64,000 nt of DNA from positions 62,001 to 126,000 of the forward strand of contig NZ_AOMD01000029.1 of the NCBI RefSeq assembly GCF_000336915.1, written 5' to 3'. The position numbers and the translations under genes are program-made. This stretch comes from Halococcus saccharolyticus DSM 5350 (lineage in GTDB: Archaea; Halobacteriota; Halobacteria; Halobacteriales; Halococcaceae). Positions within the stretch are counted from its first letter, which is position 1. Each line of letters starts with the position of its first letter. The notes beneath the pieces are model-generated. The model did not search any database, was not told where the DNA came from, and saw nothing but the letters and a program-made list of their open reading frames with translations. This document shows, piece by piece, positions 42,721 to 51,498 of the stretch.

Positions 42721-42900
42721 TCAGCGTTCGCGTTTGAGAATGAGCTTTGAAGGTCCACCAGACCAGTCGAACGCTGTCTCATCAAGTTCCCACCCATTTT
42801 GAGCTGCTTGGTTGAGCCGTTGTGCTGTTTTCTCTTTGTCAAGACTCCAGAAGAATGTCTTTGCCGCCGAGATCACTTTGTATTCATATTGTTTGGTCAT
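42721..42900 (-). CDS. DUF4177-like small protein
   Basis: The 59-aa frame reads MTKQYEYKVISAAKTFFWSL, then KTAQRLNQAAQNGWELDET and ends SKLILKRER. The 'YEYKV...LN..A..GWEL......ILKR' arrangement is the DUF4177 family, small single-domain proteins of unknown function. The composition is AT-richer than that of the neighbours. The start has no strong ribosome site, which is usual for haloarchaeal leaderless genes. Confidence 0.7.
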   Translation of the reverse strand: MTKQYEYKVISAAKTFFWSLDKEKTAQRLNQAAQNGWELDETAFDWSGGPSKLILKRER

Positions 42901-43053
42901 GAGGTTCGATGTATAGAAGACATTCTGTGATTTAAACCTATCTCATAATAGTCCTGACAACAATCACGCCCCGTATTACAGGGTGTAATGAAGGGAGCAG
43001 CTCATTGCAGGAGAGGGGTGAGAAGTTATATTCGGTCATCTATAGTATCGTGG

Positions 43054-43422
43054 ATGAAGAGTCCATCTGAACTTTCATGGGGTGAGATGCTGGCCATTTT
43101 CGTGCTCCTCACCCTCGGTGCTGGCTTCGTCGCAATGGTCGCAGGAATGCCGTACTTCTGGCTCATTTGGGTACTCGGTTTCGCGGTTGTCTTACCTATC
43201 CTCGGTATTCTGTTCCCTGAAGACGAAGCCGACAGCGAACTGGTAGAGGATGAGCGGGATCCAGATGTGTCAACAGACCCACTGACTAACCTCCGCGACC
43301 AGTACGTCCGCGGCGACCTCACTGACGAGGAGTTCGAGCGCAAGCTCGACCGGCTGCTCGAGACTGAATCGCCCGAAAATGTCGCCGAGTGGCGTGAACT
43401 GGCTAAAGAGAACGCCAGATAA
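43054..43422 (+). CDS. membrane-anchored SHOCT protein
   Basis: This 122-aa protein has two hydrophobic helices (EMLAIFVLLTLGAGFVAMVA; YFWLIWVLGFAVVLPILGIL) and a C-terminal SHOCT motif: TNLRDQYVRGDLTDEEFERK followed by LDRLLE. SHOCT domains are short C-terminal oligomerisation or interaction modules. The layout with two helices then SHOCT is very common in haloarchaea, and no role is established. The start at 43054 is chosen over an upstream ATG at 42988 because the upstream part is Arg/Cys-rich and unlike the family. Confidence 0.85.
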   Translation: MKSPSELSWGEMLAIFVLLTLGAGFVAMVAGMPYFWLIWVLGFAVVLPILGILFPEDEADSELVEDERDPDVSTDPLTNLRDQYVRGDLTDEEFERKLDRLLETESPENVAEWRELAKENAR

Positions 43423-43499
43423 CACCCTCTCTATGTTCTGATTAGCGAGTGATTGGTCACCTGAACAGAGCACATTTAACGACCCGATGTGCAAGATAC

Positions 43500-43724
43500 G
43501 TGCTCTATTGAAAATGGACGATGGCGTAGGGATTTGATGGTTTAGGCGATCACTCTCTAATACAATCCATGCCTTCGTTGACTGGAATATATACGATCGA
43601 ATTGGATCGGGTCGATAACTGCCAAACCAGACGGGATACTCACGATTCTTCCTGACTCAAATGCGTGACGTTTCAGTTCAAAATCAGTGGATCCTGCCGC
43701 CGTACCGCATTTTCAATAGAGCAC
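43500..43724. mobile_element. 225-base MITE-like element with 17-base TIRs
   Basis: GTGCTCTATTGAAAATG (43500-43516) and CATTTTCAATAGAGCAC (43708-43724) are perfect inverted repeats with no ORF between. The size and structure fit a miniature inverted-repeat element mobilised by an IS elsewhere. Eight-base flanks do not match, so a target duplication is not evident. The element abuts a half copy of the 2302 palindrome (GTGCAAGATAC at 43489-43499). The rest of the gap 43423-43870 shows no gene. Confidence 0.7.
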
Positions 43725-43870
43725 TCGATTCTGTCCTCCAACTGGTCGATAGCGGGTTCACTCAGCAGAGGTGTCCCGATCCATGAGTGACTATTCCCGA
43801 TGTATAGAGTGTGAGTCGTTTCGTCCGTTTTCACGAACGGCGACGAATCACAGTCTCCAAGCTATCGAAC

Positions 43871-44617
43871 TCACAGGAAATCGCTGACGCTGACTCCCTC
43901 GCCGGTACTAGCACTCTCGCCGCTCCCGCCACTCTGGTCAGGATTGACCTCCTCGTAGGGTTGGACGATCACGAATCCATCCTGACCAGCGAATTCGAGT
44001 TGGAAGGTCTCACCCGACGAACGTCCGAGAAAACTCTTGATATTGAGATCGTGCTTCGCGTTGGGTGAAACGTTGGCGCTCCAGGCGACAGTGGCGTTGG
44101 GGTCGGTCCGAACCGGCGTCGGGACCACAAGTGGCTCACCGTGAGTCGTGATGGCGATGTGGCCCGGCCCGCTGAGGAAGACGTTGAACAGTCCCCCAGA
44201 AGAGGTACCTGCGATGGAACTCATCATCTTGATGTCCCATCCCACACTGTCCTCGAACGCGAGGATATCGTTCCCATTGACACTGATTTCGTCGCCGGCG
44301 TCGAGTTCGAGAATTTGGACCTCCTTGCCCGCATCGGCCAGATAGAGATGGCCGGTACCCGAGGCGCGCATCATCACGCCTCCTTCGCCGGTCACGCGCT
44401 TTTTGAGCATGCCTTTCAACCCGCCGCCGGCCGACTTACGCTCAAAGGCAATATCACCGGTATAGCCAATCATCGAGCCTGCTTTGCTCATAATGTGCCC
44501 GTCGAGCGAGATATCGAGCATTTTCGAGCTTTCGAGTTCGAACGTTTTACCGGTCTCCTGTGGTTCGTGCGACTCCACGAATTCGTCGAGATTCATTGGT
44601 GTGATTTCCCGAGCCAC
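43871..44617 (-). CDS. AIM24-family protein
   Basis: The 248-aa protein belongs to the AIM24 family: LDISLDGHIMSKAGSMIGYT, then a Gly-rich GGGLKGMLKKRVTGEGGVMM, GTGHLYLADAGKEVQILELD and FNVFLSGPGHIAITTHGEPL. The fold is a double-stranded beta-helix; yeast AIM24 is mitochondrial, and the prokaryotic function is unknown. The C-terminal 25 residues are Gly/Ser-rich. The start may be 44617, or 44596 at the eighth codon (MNLDEF). It stands alone. Confidence 0.85.
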   Translation of the reverse strand: MAREITPMNLDEFVESHEPQETGKTFELESSKMLDISLDGHIMSKAGSMIGYTGDIAFERKSAGGGLKGMLKKRVTGEGGVMMRASGTGHLYLADAGKEVQILELDAGDEISVNGNDILAFEDSVGWDIKMMSSIAGTSSGGLFNVFLSGPGHIAITTHGEPLVVPTPVRTDPNATVAWSANVSPNAKHDLNIKSFLGRSSGETFQLEFAGQDGFVIVQPYEEVNPDQSGGSGESASTGEGVSVSDFL

Positions 44618-44902
44618 CCGGGGCAGCTCTATTAACAGAGATCATCTCTGCATAGATGTATTCACCGGATGAGATAATTTCACCAACTGAGACGATTCTA
44701 CTCAATGAGCAGCGTGGCATAGGATGATTTGCATGGTATTCGGTCATGGTCCGAGTAGCCTGCTATCGCTGGTTCCAATAACGCCAATATTGTTCTCGTG
44801 TTAGACACTAATTCTCGGCCTGCCATTGACGTGGGTGACGATTTCTATGACACGCTCAATGAATGTAGTTTGGTATCACTCAACTATCTTCAACCTGATG
44901 AT

Positions 44903-45718
44903 TTAGTTGCTATCGACATTGAGTATTTGATTAGATGATAAGTCGAAAAGTTCCGCGTGGTCCGTGAACGGGGTCGCCTCGTCGCGGTAGGTCGTATAAA
45001 CTGCTTCGGCCCACTCATGCGCGGCGGGTGCATCGGTATCGGCGTATGTCCGTAACAACCCGGTGTCCTCGTCGTAGATGCCAACTCCAATTCGGTTGTC
45101 ACAGAGGGTTAGCCCGAACGGCAGATCATCGTGAACCCGAAGCGTGAGGTTTCCACTTTCGAACGCTGTCTTTGCCCGCTCGGGGTTCGACGTCAAAATA
45201 TTCTCGATGACTGCTGGCGGAAAGACGGCCTCGGTCTCCATACCATCAACGATGCGTTGGTAGATATCGTCCATATGCAGCGGGTTAATCGAGGCGGGAT
45301 CAAGACCACGGAGGGAGTCGGTCTCACTCACTAGCGACATGAATCGATTCACCGGACGGTAGGGGTTGCCGGGTGCGGCGATTGTCACTGTCGCGTCAGC
45401 GAACGCTTTTAGGTCGATATCCACGCCGTGTGCGTTAGCAACTTCTAATACCGGTGCGAGCTGCCACGCTGTCTGAATGGAAGTGTCGAACGCGGCGATC
45501 TCCTCTGCACTCACCTCGCCCAACGGCGTAAGCACGAACTCACCCCCTGCCCGCTCGATGAGACCGTTCTCTAGAAGAAATCGAGTAAACCGATGAACGG
45601 TGGATTTCGAGACATCAAGATGCTGCTCTAACTCTCGTCGATCCATCATGCCCTCCTCCCGCAGCGCTTCGAGTACCGGGGCCCGCCTGATGAGTTCTAT
45701 GAGCCGCTCGGTGTTCAT
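44903..45718 (-). CDS. HTH regulator of the FilR1/methanogenesis-regulator type
   Basis: The 271-aa protein has an N-terminal winged helix: RRAPVLEALREEGMMDRREL, EQHLDVSKSTVHRFTRFLLE, GLIERAGGEFVLTPLGEVSA. A ligand-binding domain follows (residues about 110-260) with VTIAAPGNPYRPVNRFMSLV and LTLRVHDDLPFGLTLCDNRI, plus GVGIYDEDTGLLRTYADTDA near the end. This layout is that of the large haloarchaeal family annotated with the FilR1-type middle domain. It is divergent from the DUF4870 gene. Target genes and the ligand are unknown. Confidence 0.85.
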   Translation of the reverse strand: MNTERLIELIRRAPVLEALREEGMMDRRELEQHLDVSKSTVHRFTRFLLENGLIERAGGEFVLTPLGEVSAEEIAAFDTSIQTAWQLAPVLEVANAHGVDIDLKAFADATVTIAAPGNPYRPVNRFMSLVSETDSLRGLDPASINPLHMDDIYQRIVDGMETEAVFPPAVIENILTSNPERAKTAFESGNLTLRVHDDLPFGLTLCDNRIGVGIYDEDTGLLRTYADTDAPAAHEWAEAVYTTYRDEATPFTDHAELFDLSSNQILNVDSN

Positions 45719-46000
45719 CGTAGTGTAAACGCCTGCTTCGCTCGTAATAGATGTTTCTTCGAATGATAATTATTTAGACTATGTGAAAGATTGAGTAGTA
45801 TCTATACTTAGAGATGATCTTCTCAAATGATGAAGGAAAGACGTGCCTTGCCAGAAAATCCGTTTCAGAGTCTGAGACAGCACCACTCTATGGGAAAATC
45901 TCAGCCAATGACTATAATCAACTATCGCACTTCTACATGGCTGAGGCGGACAACCCCGCCGCCGTTCGCGCGGGCGAATGGAACACAAGTGGAGAAACCA

Positions 46001-46435
46001 ATGGCAAGCAGCACACAAGACATCGAACGAGAGCCCGCGGCACCGGCTGTGGAGAGCGAATCGGGACTAGACAGCAACGTTGCGGGGGCACTATCATACC
46101 TCTTCGGCATCGTTTCGGGACTGATCTTCTTCCTGATCGAGAAGGACGACCGATTCGTGCGGTGGCACGCCGCTCAGAGCATGGCGTTCAACGGGCTGCT
46201 CATTGTGACCTACATCGCCCTCACCTTCCTCGGGACGGTTGTATCGGTAGCGTCGTTCGGCGGGAGTTCGGGAATGTTCCTTGTCGGGAGTCTGTTCTCG
46301 CTGATCCTCGGGCTAGTCTGGCTCGTTGTTGCTGTCGGCGGGTTCGCCGCGTGGGTCTACCTGATGGTCAAGGCCTACCAGGGCGAGACACCCCGGCTTC
46401 CGGTAGCGGCGGGCATCGCCGACAAGTTGGTCTGA
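46001..46435 (+). CDS. DUF4870 membrane protein
   Basis: The 144-aa protein shows the DUF4870 pattern: LDSNVAGALSYLFGIVSGLI with FFLIEKDDRFVRWHAAQSMA, then three further hydrophobic helices (LLIVTYIALTFLGTVVSVAS; FLVGSLFSLILGLVWLVVAV; FAAWVYLMVKAYQGETPRLP). The motif 'D.FVR.HA.QS' is diagnostic for this Tic20-like family. Function is not known. The ATG at 46001 begins MASSTQDIEREP; longer frames upstream are not protein-like. The next gene starts six bases after its stop. Confidence 0.85.
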   Translation: MASSTQDIEREPAAPAVESESGLDSNVAGALSYLFGIVSGLIFFLIEKDDRFVRWHAAQSMAFNGLLIVTYIALTFLGTVVSVASFGGSSGMFLVGSLFSLILGLVWLVVAVGGFAAWVYLMVKAYQGETPRLPVAAGIADKLV

Positions 46436-46441
46436 GAAGCG

Positions 46442-47083
46442 ATGAACAACCACGAATCGGGTGGGGAGATGATAGATATGGCCGAACGGCCAGACAACGG
46501 CCGAGCGGGTCGGACCGTCGCCACGAGGGCGACACGCGCGAACGCCGCTCAACGTTCCGGCAACGGTCGGCCCGACAACAGCGGCGACGGGATCGACAGT
46601 GACGGCGGTGCGGACGAAGACGAATCGGACGGGCAACTGACGTTCAGGACGCACACCGACGACGAGTACGGCTACCGGGTTACCTATCCCGCAGACTGGA
46701 CGGTTGAGCCGGAGGCGCCAGGTGGGGCATCGTTCGGTGCCCGGGTCGGCTCGGCGGGAGCGGTAGTCTACGTCGACGAGGACCTCAACCTCACGCTTGG
46801 GGAGTACGTCGCAGCTTTTGTCGACGACCTCGCAGCCGACGGACACGTTCAAGCGCTTGAGGCACTCGACCGGCGGGATATCGCGCTCGAAAGCGGTGAA
46901 ACCGGCCGGGCGGTCGAATACGCCTATCGGAACGGGATGTGTGACGAGTATTGGCAACTCGCGTATCTCTTCGTTCTCGACGGCACGACCGGCTACACCC
47001 TCGGGGTGGACTGGAACGACGACGACCGGCTCGAAGCGGTCGCCGCGCAAATCATCGAGTCGTTCGCCCTCAAAGGGACCTAA
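46442..47083 (+). CDS. PsbP/DUF1795-like protein without signal
   Basis: The 213-aa protein has a charged, probably disordered N-terminus (residues 1-65) and then a beta-alpha domain: TFRTHTDDEYGYRVTYPADW, SAGAVVYVDEDLNLTLGEYV, YLFVLDGTTGYTLGVDWN and a final helix EAVAAQIIESFAL. This 'YGY.V.YP..W...F.L' pattern resembles the PsbP/DUF1795 family. No signal peptide is evident. It lies between the DUF4870 and lipoprotein genes in a likely three-gene operon. Confidence 0.65.
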   Translation: MNNHESGGEMIDMAERPDNGRAGRTVATRATRANAAQRSGNGRPDNSGDGIDSDGGADEDESDGQLTFRTHTDDEYGYRVTYPADWTVEPEAPGGASFGARVGSAGAVVYVDEDLNLTLGEYVAAFVDDLAADGHVQALEALDRRDIALESGETGRAVEYAYRNGMCDEYWQLAYLFVLDGTTGYTLGVDWNDDDRLEAVAAQIIESFALKGT

Positions 47084-47099
47084 CTACGGACAGACGACA

Positions 47100-47996
47100 A
47101 TGCAACACGACAAACCGAACGGACAGGGGATCGGCGGACGAACACGCCTGAACGCACGGGTGCTTATGACGTTAGGACTAGCTCTCGCGGTTGTCCTTGC
47201 GGGCTGTGCCGGTATTAGCGGCCTCGGTGGCGACAGCGGGAACGACAGTGCGAGCGACGGCGTCGCCGAGGCCGACACTCCGAGTGGGGATGGAGCTGGC
47301 GACGACGGCGCAAATGACGACGTGGCCACTACAGTCAATAGTGACGATAGTGAGGCTGGCGATGGAGACAACCAATCGTCCGATGATGTCACGGTCAATG
47401 ATAGCACCGCCGACGACACCACCTCCAGTAATGGCGGTGCGGACAGTTCTTCGGTCAGCAGTGCGCTCGATAGTGAAGAGGAGTGGTTCAACCTCTCGAA
47501 GCCGGGTCGGTATGTCTTCGAGATTGAATCAGCCGAGGAGGGCACCGGGAGCATGAGTTTTGAGACCACTGAGGTCTCAAACGGACAGGCGACGGTGAGC
47601 TTCCAGTACGACCTTGGCGAGGAATCCTTCGAGTCAACCGTTACCGGACCAGTCGGTGAGGTCGAACCACAGATTGCCACCTCACCCGCCTACGCGTACC
47701 TCACTGCGATCCGACTCGGAGGGGTGACTGCCGGGATGCTCAGCGGCGGCGAAGACCTCCAAGTCGGTAACGAGTTCTCTCAGCAATCGGCTGAGGGATC
47801 GATGCACATCGAGGTCACCGGAACCGACTCGTATGCGGGCGTTGAGTGCTACGTCATCGAGTCACGGGTGAACGAGACGCTCACCCAGGAAACCTGCACC
47901 CAGCAGGCGTTCAGCAGCGCACCCTACGTCGCCTTCTACGACGAGAACGGCAACCTCGAACAGCGGATCGAACTTGTCGAGTACGAGCGAGAGTAA
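47100..47996 (+). CDS. lipoprotein with acidic linker
   Basis: The 298-aa protein has a signal (VLMTLGLALAVVLAGC) with lipobox LAGC near residue 38, so it is a lipid-anchored surface protein. Residues about 45-120 are an Asp/Ser/Gly linker typical of haloarchaeal lipoproteins. The C-terminal domain (130-298) is beta-rich (RYVFEIESAEEGTGSMSFET; GSMHIEVTGTDSYAGVECYV) with one Cys pair. No family was recognised. The start ATG at 47100 lies 17 bases after the upstream stop. Confidence 0.75.
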   Translation: MQHDKPNGQGIGGRTRLNARVLMTLGLALAVVLAGCAGISGLGGDSGNDSASDGVAEADTPSGDGAGDDGANDDVATTVNSDDSEAGDGDNQSSDDVTVNDSTADDTTSSNGGADSSSVSSALDSEEEWFNLSKPGRYVFEIESAEEGTGSMSFETTEVSNGQATVSFQYDLGEESFESTVTGPVGEVEPQIATSPAYAYLTAIRLGGVTAGMLSGGEDLQVGNEFSQQSAEGSMHIEVTGTDSYAGVECYVIESRVNETLTQETCTQQAFSSAPYVAFYDENGNLEQRIELVEYERE

Positions 47997-48129
47997 CGTC
48001 TGGTGGCACTGTGTCAGTGCCATTCGCGCTGTTTCCCACAAACCTGTCCCGTTTCGAGTTGATAAGGATACCGAGCGAGCAAGGTGCGGAAGACGACAAG
48101 AACCGGCGGCCGTTGCGCCGACTCGACAC

Positions 48130-48561
48130 TCATTCCGGATGACAGTGTTTGATCGCCTCTCTGACTGCCTCTCTCCGTCCGATAAAGGTGATGTGGTCGC
48201 CTCTCTCGAGAGCGTCGTCCGCATGGGCAAGCCGATTCTCCTCGTTCCAACTAATGAGTGCGAGATAACAATTCTCTGGAAGCTCGGCTCCCAGTTCGGC
48301 TACCGTCTCCCCCACGATATTGTCAGCCGTCACCTCGGTCTCCGGGACGTCACCCGTCCGATTGAGTTCCGTCATCCAGTGGGCGATCGCTGGCCGTTCG
48401 ATGAAGTTGTCCATCGACCACGCAACCGACATTCCCGTGGGGATCGTCTCGATATCAATTTCACCGAAGCGCACGACAGTGACGCGCCCTCTAGTGTCGG
48501 ATAGTCCACACTCACTCCCGTGGTAATTTCGTGTAGAAATCGTGCTCTGAAACAGCGCCAT
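48130..48561 (-). CDS. truncated TrkA-C (RCK-C) protein
   Basis: The frame encodes up to 143 aa, of which the last 80 are a TrkA-C domain: TADNIVGETVAELGAELPEN, YLALISWNEENRLAHADDAL, RGDHITFIGRREAVREAI. The part before it (RVTVVRFGEIDIETIPTGMS; ERPAIAHWMTELNRTGDVPE) looks like the end of the nucleotide-binding or transporter part of a larger RCK protein, but the Rossmann fold and channel are absent. The first 25 residues are not protein-like. It is probably a truncated copy. A small stand-alone regulator cannot be excluded. Confidence 0.5.
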   Translation of the reverse strand: MALFQSTISTRNYHGSECGLSDTRGRVTVVRFGEIDIETIPTGMSVAWSMDNFIERPAIAHWMTELNRTGDVPETEVTADNIVGETVAELGAELPENCYLALISWNEENRLAHADDALERGDHITFIGRREAVREAIKHCHPE

Positions 48562-48746
48562 CGGGAATTGTGGAGGTTATTACATGACCCGCAGCTTTGG
48601 CCGAGTTTTCCCACCAGTTGGGGATGCAGCGTGCGAAATGGGTCGCGTATCTCACATATCGCCTGCGCTCAATGGCGGAGTCTGAAATGTGATTTGAGAT
48701 AGTGCTCTTCTCGACGGACAACCTCGTGCAGATGGGAATCATCCGC

Positions 48747-49712
48747 TCAGATATAGTTTTGGCGTCGGAAATATATGACAATGGTTAGTGATATCACGAC
48801 CATTCCAAAAAGGACGGCCGGATACCCAAGAGACCAGCTGAGTTCGGGCATCGTCTCGAAGTTCATCCCATACAGACCGACCACGAGGGTGAGTGGCAGA
48901 ACAATCGTTGCTACAACTGTCAACGTCTTCATTACTTCGTTGGTTGACTGAGAAAGCGTACTGAGATAGATATCACGGGCTCCGCTTGCGAGAGTGCGGT
49001 AGGTCTCAGTAAGCTCCACCAATTGAACGAGGTGATCATAGACATCACGATAATACTTCTCAGTAATTGCCCGAGTTTGAGTGGGATCACCGCGAGCAAG
49101 CACCCCTACGGCTTCACGTGAGGGCCAGAGCAAGCGACGAAATGAGAGTAATTCACGTCGGACTTCATTAAGAGAAGTCAGTACGTCCGCATCTGTCGTT
49201 TCAACGATTTGCTCTTCGATTGTTTCGATCTCAATCTCAAGCTGATCCAGTACATCGAAGTATGATTCGACTATTTTATCGACGATCAAATACGCGATGA
49301 AATCAGCATCTCGTTCAGGGAGAGCTTGGGGATTATCAATGACCGTCCGCTGGGTCTGCTCAACTACCTTAATTGGGGATACTGAGAGCGTAACTAACCA
49401 ATCTCGGCCGATGAATAGACCAATCGGATCGGTGTCGAGCTCGTCGCGAAAAGTTGTTTCTTTTGCCGCGAGAGACGCGGTTTTGAGAAGCACAAACGTG
49501 TATTCAGGATACTCTTCAGTTTTAGGCCGAACGGTGTTGAGGACATCCTCGGTTGCAAGGGGATGGATACCGAATTCTTCTCGAATTAGTTCCTGCTCTC
49601 TGGGAGTCGTGTTGGTTGCGCGCACCCATGTTACCCCTGAATCCTGCCGCGCCGCCGCAATATCATTGTGCTCAGTTGTATCATTAGTGCTACAAGAGAC
49701 TGCAGTGATCAT
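48747..49712 (-). CDS. corA: CorA-family magnesium transporter
   Basis: The 321-aa protein has the CorA layout: an N-terminal soluble domain (VTWVRATNTTPREQELIREE; EYPEYTFVLLKTASL), a long stalk helix region (SYFDVLDQLEIEIETIEEQI) and two C-terminal membrane helices. Between the helices is the signature YGMNFE (near 288), the magnesium selectivity loop; the second helix is AVLFGMVVISLTIVIYF. It is a homopentameric Mg2+ or Co2+ channel in the cell membrane. Its start overlaps the stop of the small membrane gene at 49709 by four bases. A second Mg2+ transporter, MgtE, lies at 53512. Confidence 0.9.
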   Translation of the reverse strand: MITAVSCSTNDTTEHNDIAAARQDSGVTWVRATNTTPREQELIREEFGIHPLATEDVLNTVRPKTEEYPEYTFVLLKTASLAAKETTFRDELDTDPIGLFIGRDWLVTLSVSPIKVVEQTQRTVIDNPQALPERDADFIAYLIVDKIVESYFDVLDQLEIEIETIEEQIVETTDADVLTSLNEVRRELLSFRRLLWPSREAVGVLARGDPTQTRAITEKYYRDVYDHLVQLVELTETYRTLASGARDIYLSTLSQSTNEVMKTLTVVATIVLPLTLVVGLYGMNFETMPELSWSLGYPAVLFGMVVISLTIVIYFRRQNYI

Positions 49713-49882
49713 GGTTCAATAGCTTCCTGTGCCCCCCAGACTCCGATCACAGTCAGCGTTACCCCAGCCATGACACCTGTAATCGAGACTGCTCGGCCAG
49801 GATAAGGTGAGAGTACGCCAACCATGTAGCCGAAGAGTCCGAGAACTGTTAGCCCCATCCCGGTTCCCAGAACGCGGTTCAT
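49709..49882 (-). CDS. 57-aa two-helix membrane protein coupled to corA
   Basis: The small protein has two hydrophobic helices: LGTGMGLTVLGLFGYMVGVL and ITGVMAGVTLTVIGVWGAQE. Its stop overlaps the corA start (ATGA), so it is translated with the transporter and may assist or regulate it. Comparable small double-helix proteins occur next to transporters in haloarchaea (I recall DUF7525-type names). An upstream start at 50020 would add an unlikely Arg-rich piece. Confidence 0.6.
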   Translation of the reverse strand: MNRVLGTGMGLTVLGLFGYMVGVLSPYPGRAVSITGVMAGVTLTVIGVWGAQEAIEP

Positions 49883-50009
49883 ACTAATTCCTGATACTAC
49901 AAAGCTGGAAAAACGTTCGGCTGCACAAGTGTCATTACACAGTACACGATTTATGTATTGTATGGCGAAAGCAGAGGGGACCCAGAACGCGCGATGAACG
50001 GACTCATGT

Positions 50010-50307
50010 CGGCTTCTCAACTGCTCGAAGAGCCGCGGTTGCTGACTACTGTGACGAAGAGGGCATCTCGTTCACTCTCCAGCAGATGTTCCAGCAGGAC
50101 GAGTGGAACGGCGGGGAGCCGACAGGGATGATTGAGGCCCAGCGCGTTACGCTGGTGACGGCTTATGAGAACGGCTACTTCGAGGAGCCGCGCGAAGCCG
50201 ATCTCGCTGACATTGCCGCGAAACTCGGTTTGTCCCCAACTGCCATCGGCGGCCGAATCCGCCGTAGCACGGGCAGATTCGTCGAGACGGCGCTCTTAGA
50301 CGACTGA
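50010..50307 (+). pseudogene. truncated HTH-10 regulator
   Basis: The frame reads RRAAVADYCDEEGISFTLQQ, MFQQDEWNGGEPTGMIEAQR, LVTAYENGYFEEPREADLAD and IAAKLGLSPTAIGGRIRRST, matching the last 100 residues of the regulator at 35017-35661 with about 75 percent identity. The N-terminal sensor domain is gone. An ATG at 50086 could in theory give a 73-aa HTH-only protein. The most likely reading is a truncated paralogue left by recombination. The rest of the gap 49883-50342 holds nothing else. Confidence 0.75.
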
Positions 50308-50342
50308 CCTGTGCTGGGTGAATACCACACAGCACCTTCTGA

Positions 50343-51002
50343 TCATGTTTCATCGGTCTCGTCGTCAAGCGAGGGAAGGTTACCTGTCAGCTCCCGCCGT
50401 ATCACGTTTGCGACGAATTCTCGCAGCCGTCTGACGAGATCCTCGTCAGTCTCATACGAGTAAATCGTCGCATCCCACCGCCGCGAGATCGACCCGATCA
50501 TCGCGCTCCGCACGCCTGCTTCATGAACGAAGACGACGCGTTCGGCACGAGTATTCAGTGCCGTCTCATTATTCTGTTCCTGGTCGCGGAAGATGTCTTC
50601 AAGGACCGATCCGGTTTCAATGCCGACACCGAGGTTCTTGCCTACCTTCGGGGCGATGAAGGCGGTCACATTGCTTGCTCGGGCGAACGCGATACTCTGG
50701 GTGGCTGCATCCATCTCGTCGAGATCAATGTCGGCATCAAGCGCGAGAAACGCGTTCACACCAGGATCGACGCGGAGGCGGTCGCGAGCGTGGATCAACC
50801 GATCAAGCACGGTCTGTTCGGCAGTTGTATCCGTGTCAGCATCGCCAGTGAGACTCCCGAAATCGACACTCACGGAATCCGTGTTGACATCGGTGTCAGC
50901 CAGCATCTCTTCGAGACTGAATGTTTTGTACGGTCCCATCAGATATACCAAGAACCGATGCCGAGGCACCTCGCCGAGTTCAGCGAGCAGCCGATCACGC
51001 AT
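50343..51002 (-). CDS. hypothetical protein (DUF7509-like)
   Basis: The 219-aa protein begins MRDRLLAELGEVPRHRFLVY and LMGPYKTFSLEEML, a start I associate with the haloarchaeal DUF7509 family. It continues with a Rossmann-like pattern (NAFLALDADIDLDEMDAATQ; FARASNVTAFIAPKVGKNLG) and GVGIETGSVLEDIF, resembling nucleoside-deoxyribosyltransferase-type folds. The catalytic identity is not clear. It is divergent from the ArsR-like gene at 51097, which begins just 94 bases away, so that regulator may control it. Confidence 0.65.
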   Translation of the reverse strand: MRDRLLAELGEVPRHRFLVYLMGPYKTFSLEEMLADTDVNTDSVSVDFGSLTGDADTDTTAEQTVLDRLIHARDRLRVDPGVNAFLALDADIDLDEMDAATQSIAFARASNVTAFIAPKVGKNLGVGIETGSVLEDIFRDQEQNNETALNTRAERVVFVHEAGVRSAMIGSISRRWDATIYSYETDEDLVRRLREFVANVIRRELTGNLPSLDDETDET

Positions 51003-51096
51003 GGGTGCCCTTCCCTGGAGTAGTATATAAACAATCCGATTACCAGCAATCGTTGGGTCAAGAAGCGTTAAGTCAGAGCGGGGCCAACCAATATCC

Positions 51097-51498
51097 ATGG
51101 CTGGGCAATCTTCGCCCGAGGCGCACTCCGAGGAGGGTAGTGAACCGGGACCGCTTCTGCCCGAACACAGTGTTCTCTCACTCGATGAGTATCTCGCGAT
51201 GCAGCGGGCCATTGGAGACGAGATCCGATTTCGGCTTCTTCGGACGCTCAAAGCCCGTGGAGACATGAGTGCGAAAGAACTTGAGACAGCGCTTGAGATC
51301 GAGGGGAACAAGCTTCACTACCATCTCAACAAGTTAGTGGATGTTGGCCTCGTACAAAATCGGAAACGGAAAGAACCGGATAGTAGCGGTCTCTTCTCGT
51401 ATTACCGGGCGAGTGCTCTTGGCGAAGCCATCCTCGAACACGGTGTTGAAGAACTGATCCGCGACGAGTGGCAGTCGCTTGAGCGTTATAGTAAGTGA
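51097..51498 (+). CDS. ArsR-like winged-helix regulator
   Basis: The 133-aa protein has an acidic N-tail (EAHSEEGSEPGPLLPE) and then a winged HTH: AMQRAIGDEIRFRLLRTLKA, GDMSAKELETALEIEGNKLH with YHLNKLVDVGLVQNRKRKEP as wing. The last part, SYYRASALGEAILEHGVEEL, is a dimerisation helix. The layout is that of the haloarchaeal helix-turn-helix_20/ArsR group. It is divergently arranged with the DUF7509-like gene; both promoters overlap within 94 bases, so autoregulation and control of that gene are likely. Confidence 0.8.
   Translation: MAGQSSPEAHSEEGSEPGPLLPEHSVLSLDEYLAMQRAIGDEIRFRLLRTLKARGDMSAKELETALEIEGNKLHYHLNKLVDVGLVQNRKRKEPDSSGLFSYYRASALGEAILEHGVEELIRDEWQSLERYSK

Noticed and set aside
45827-46000. 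Longer start for the DUF4870 protein
   Set aside because: The added 58 residues are basic and unlike the family; the ATG at 46001 gives the normal length.
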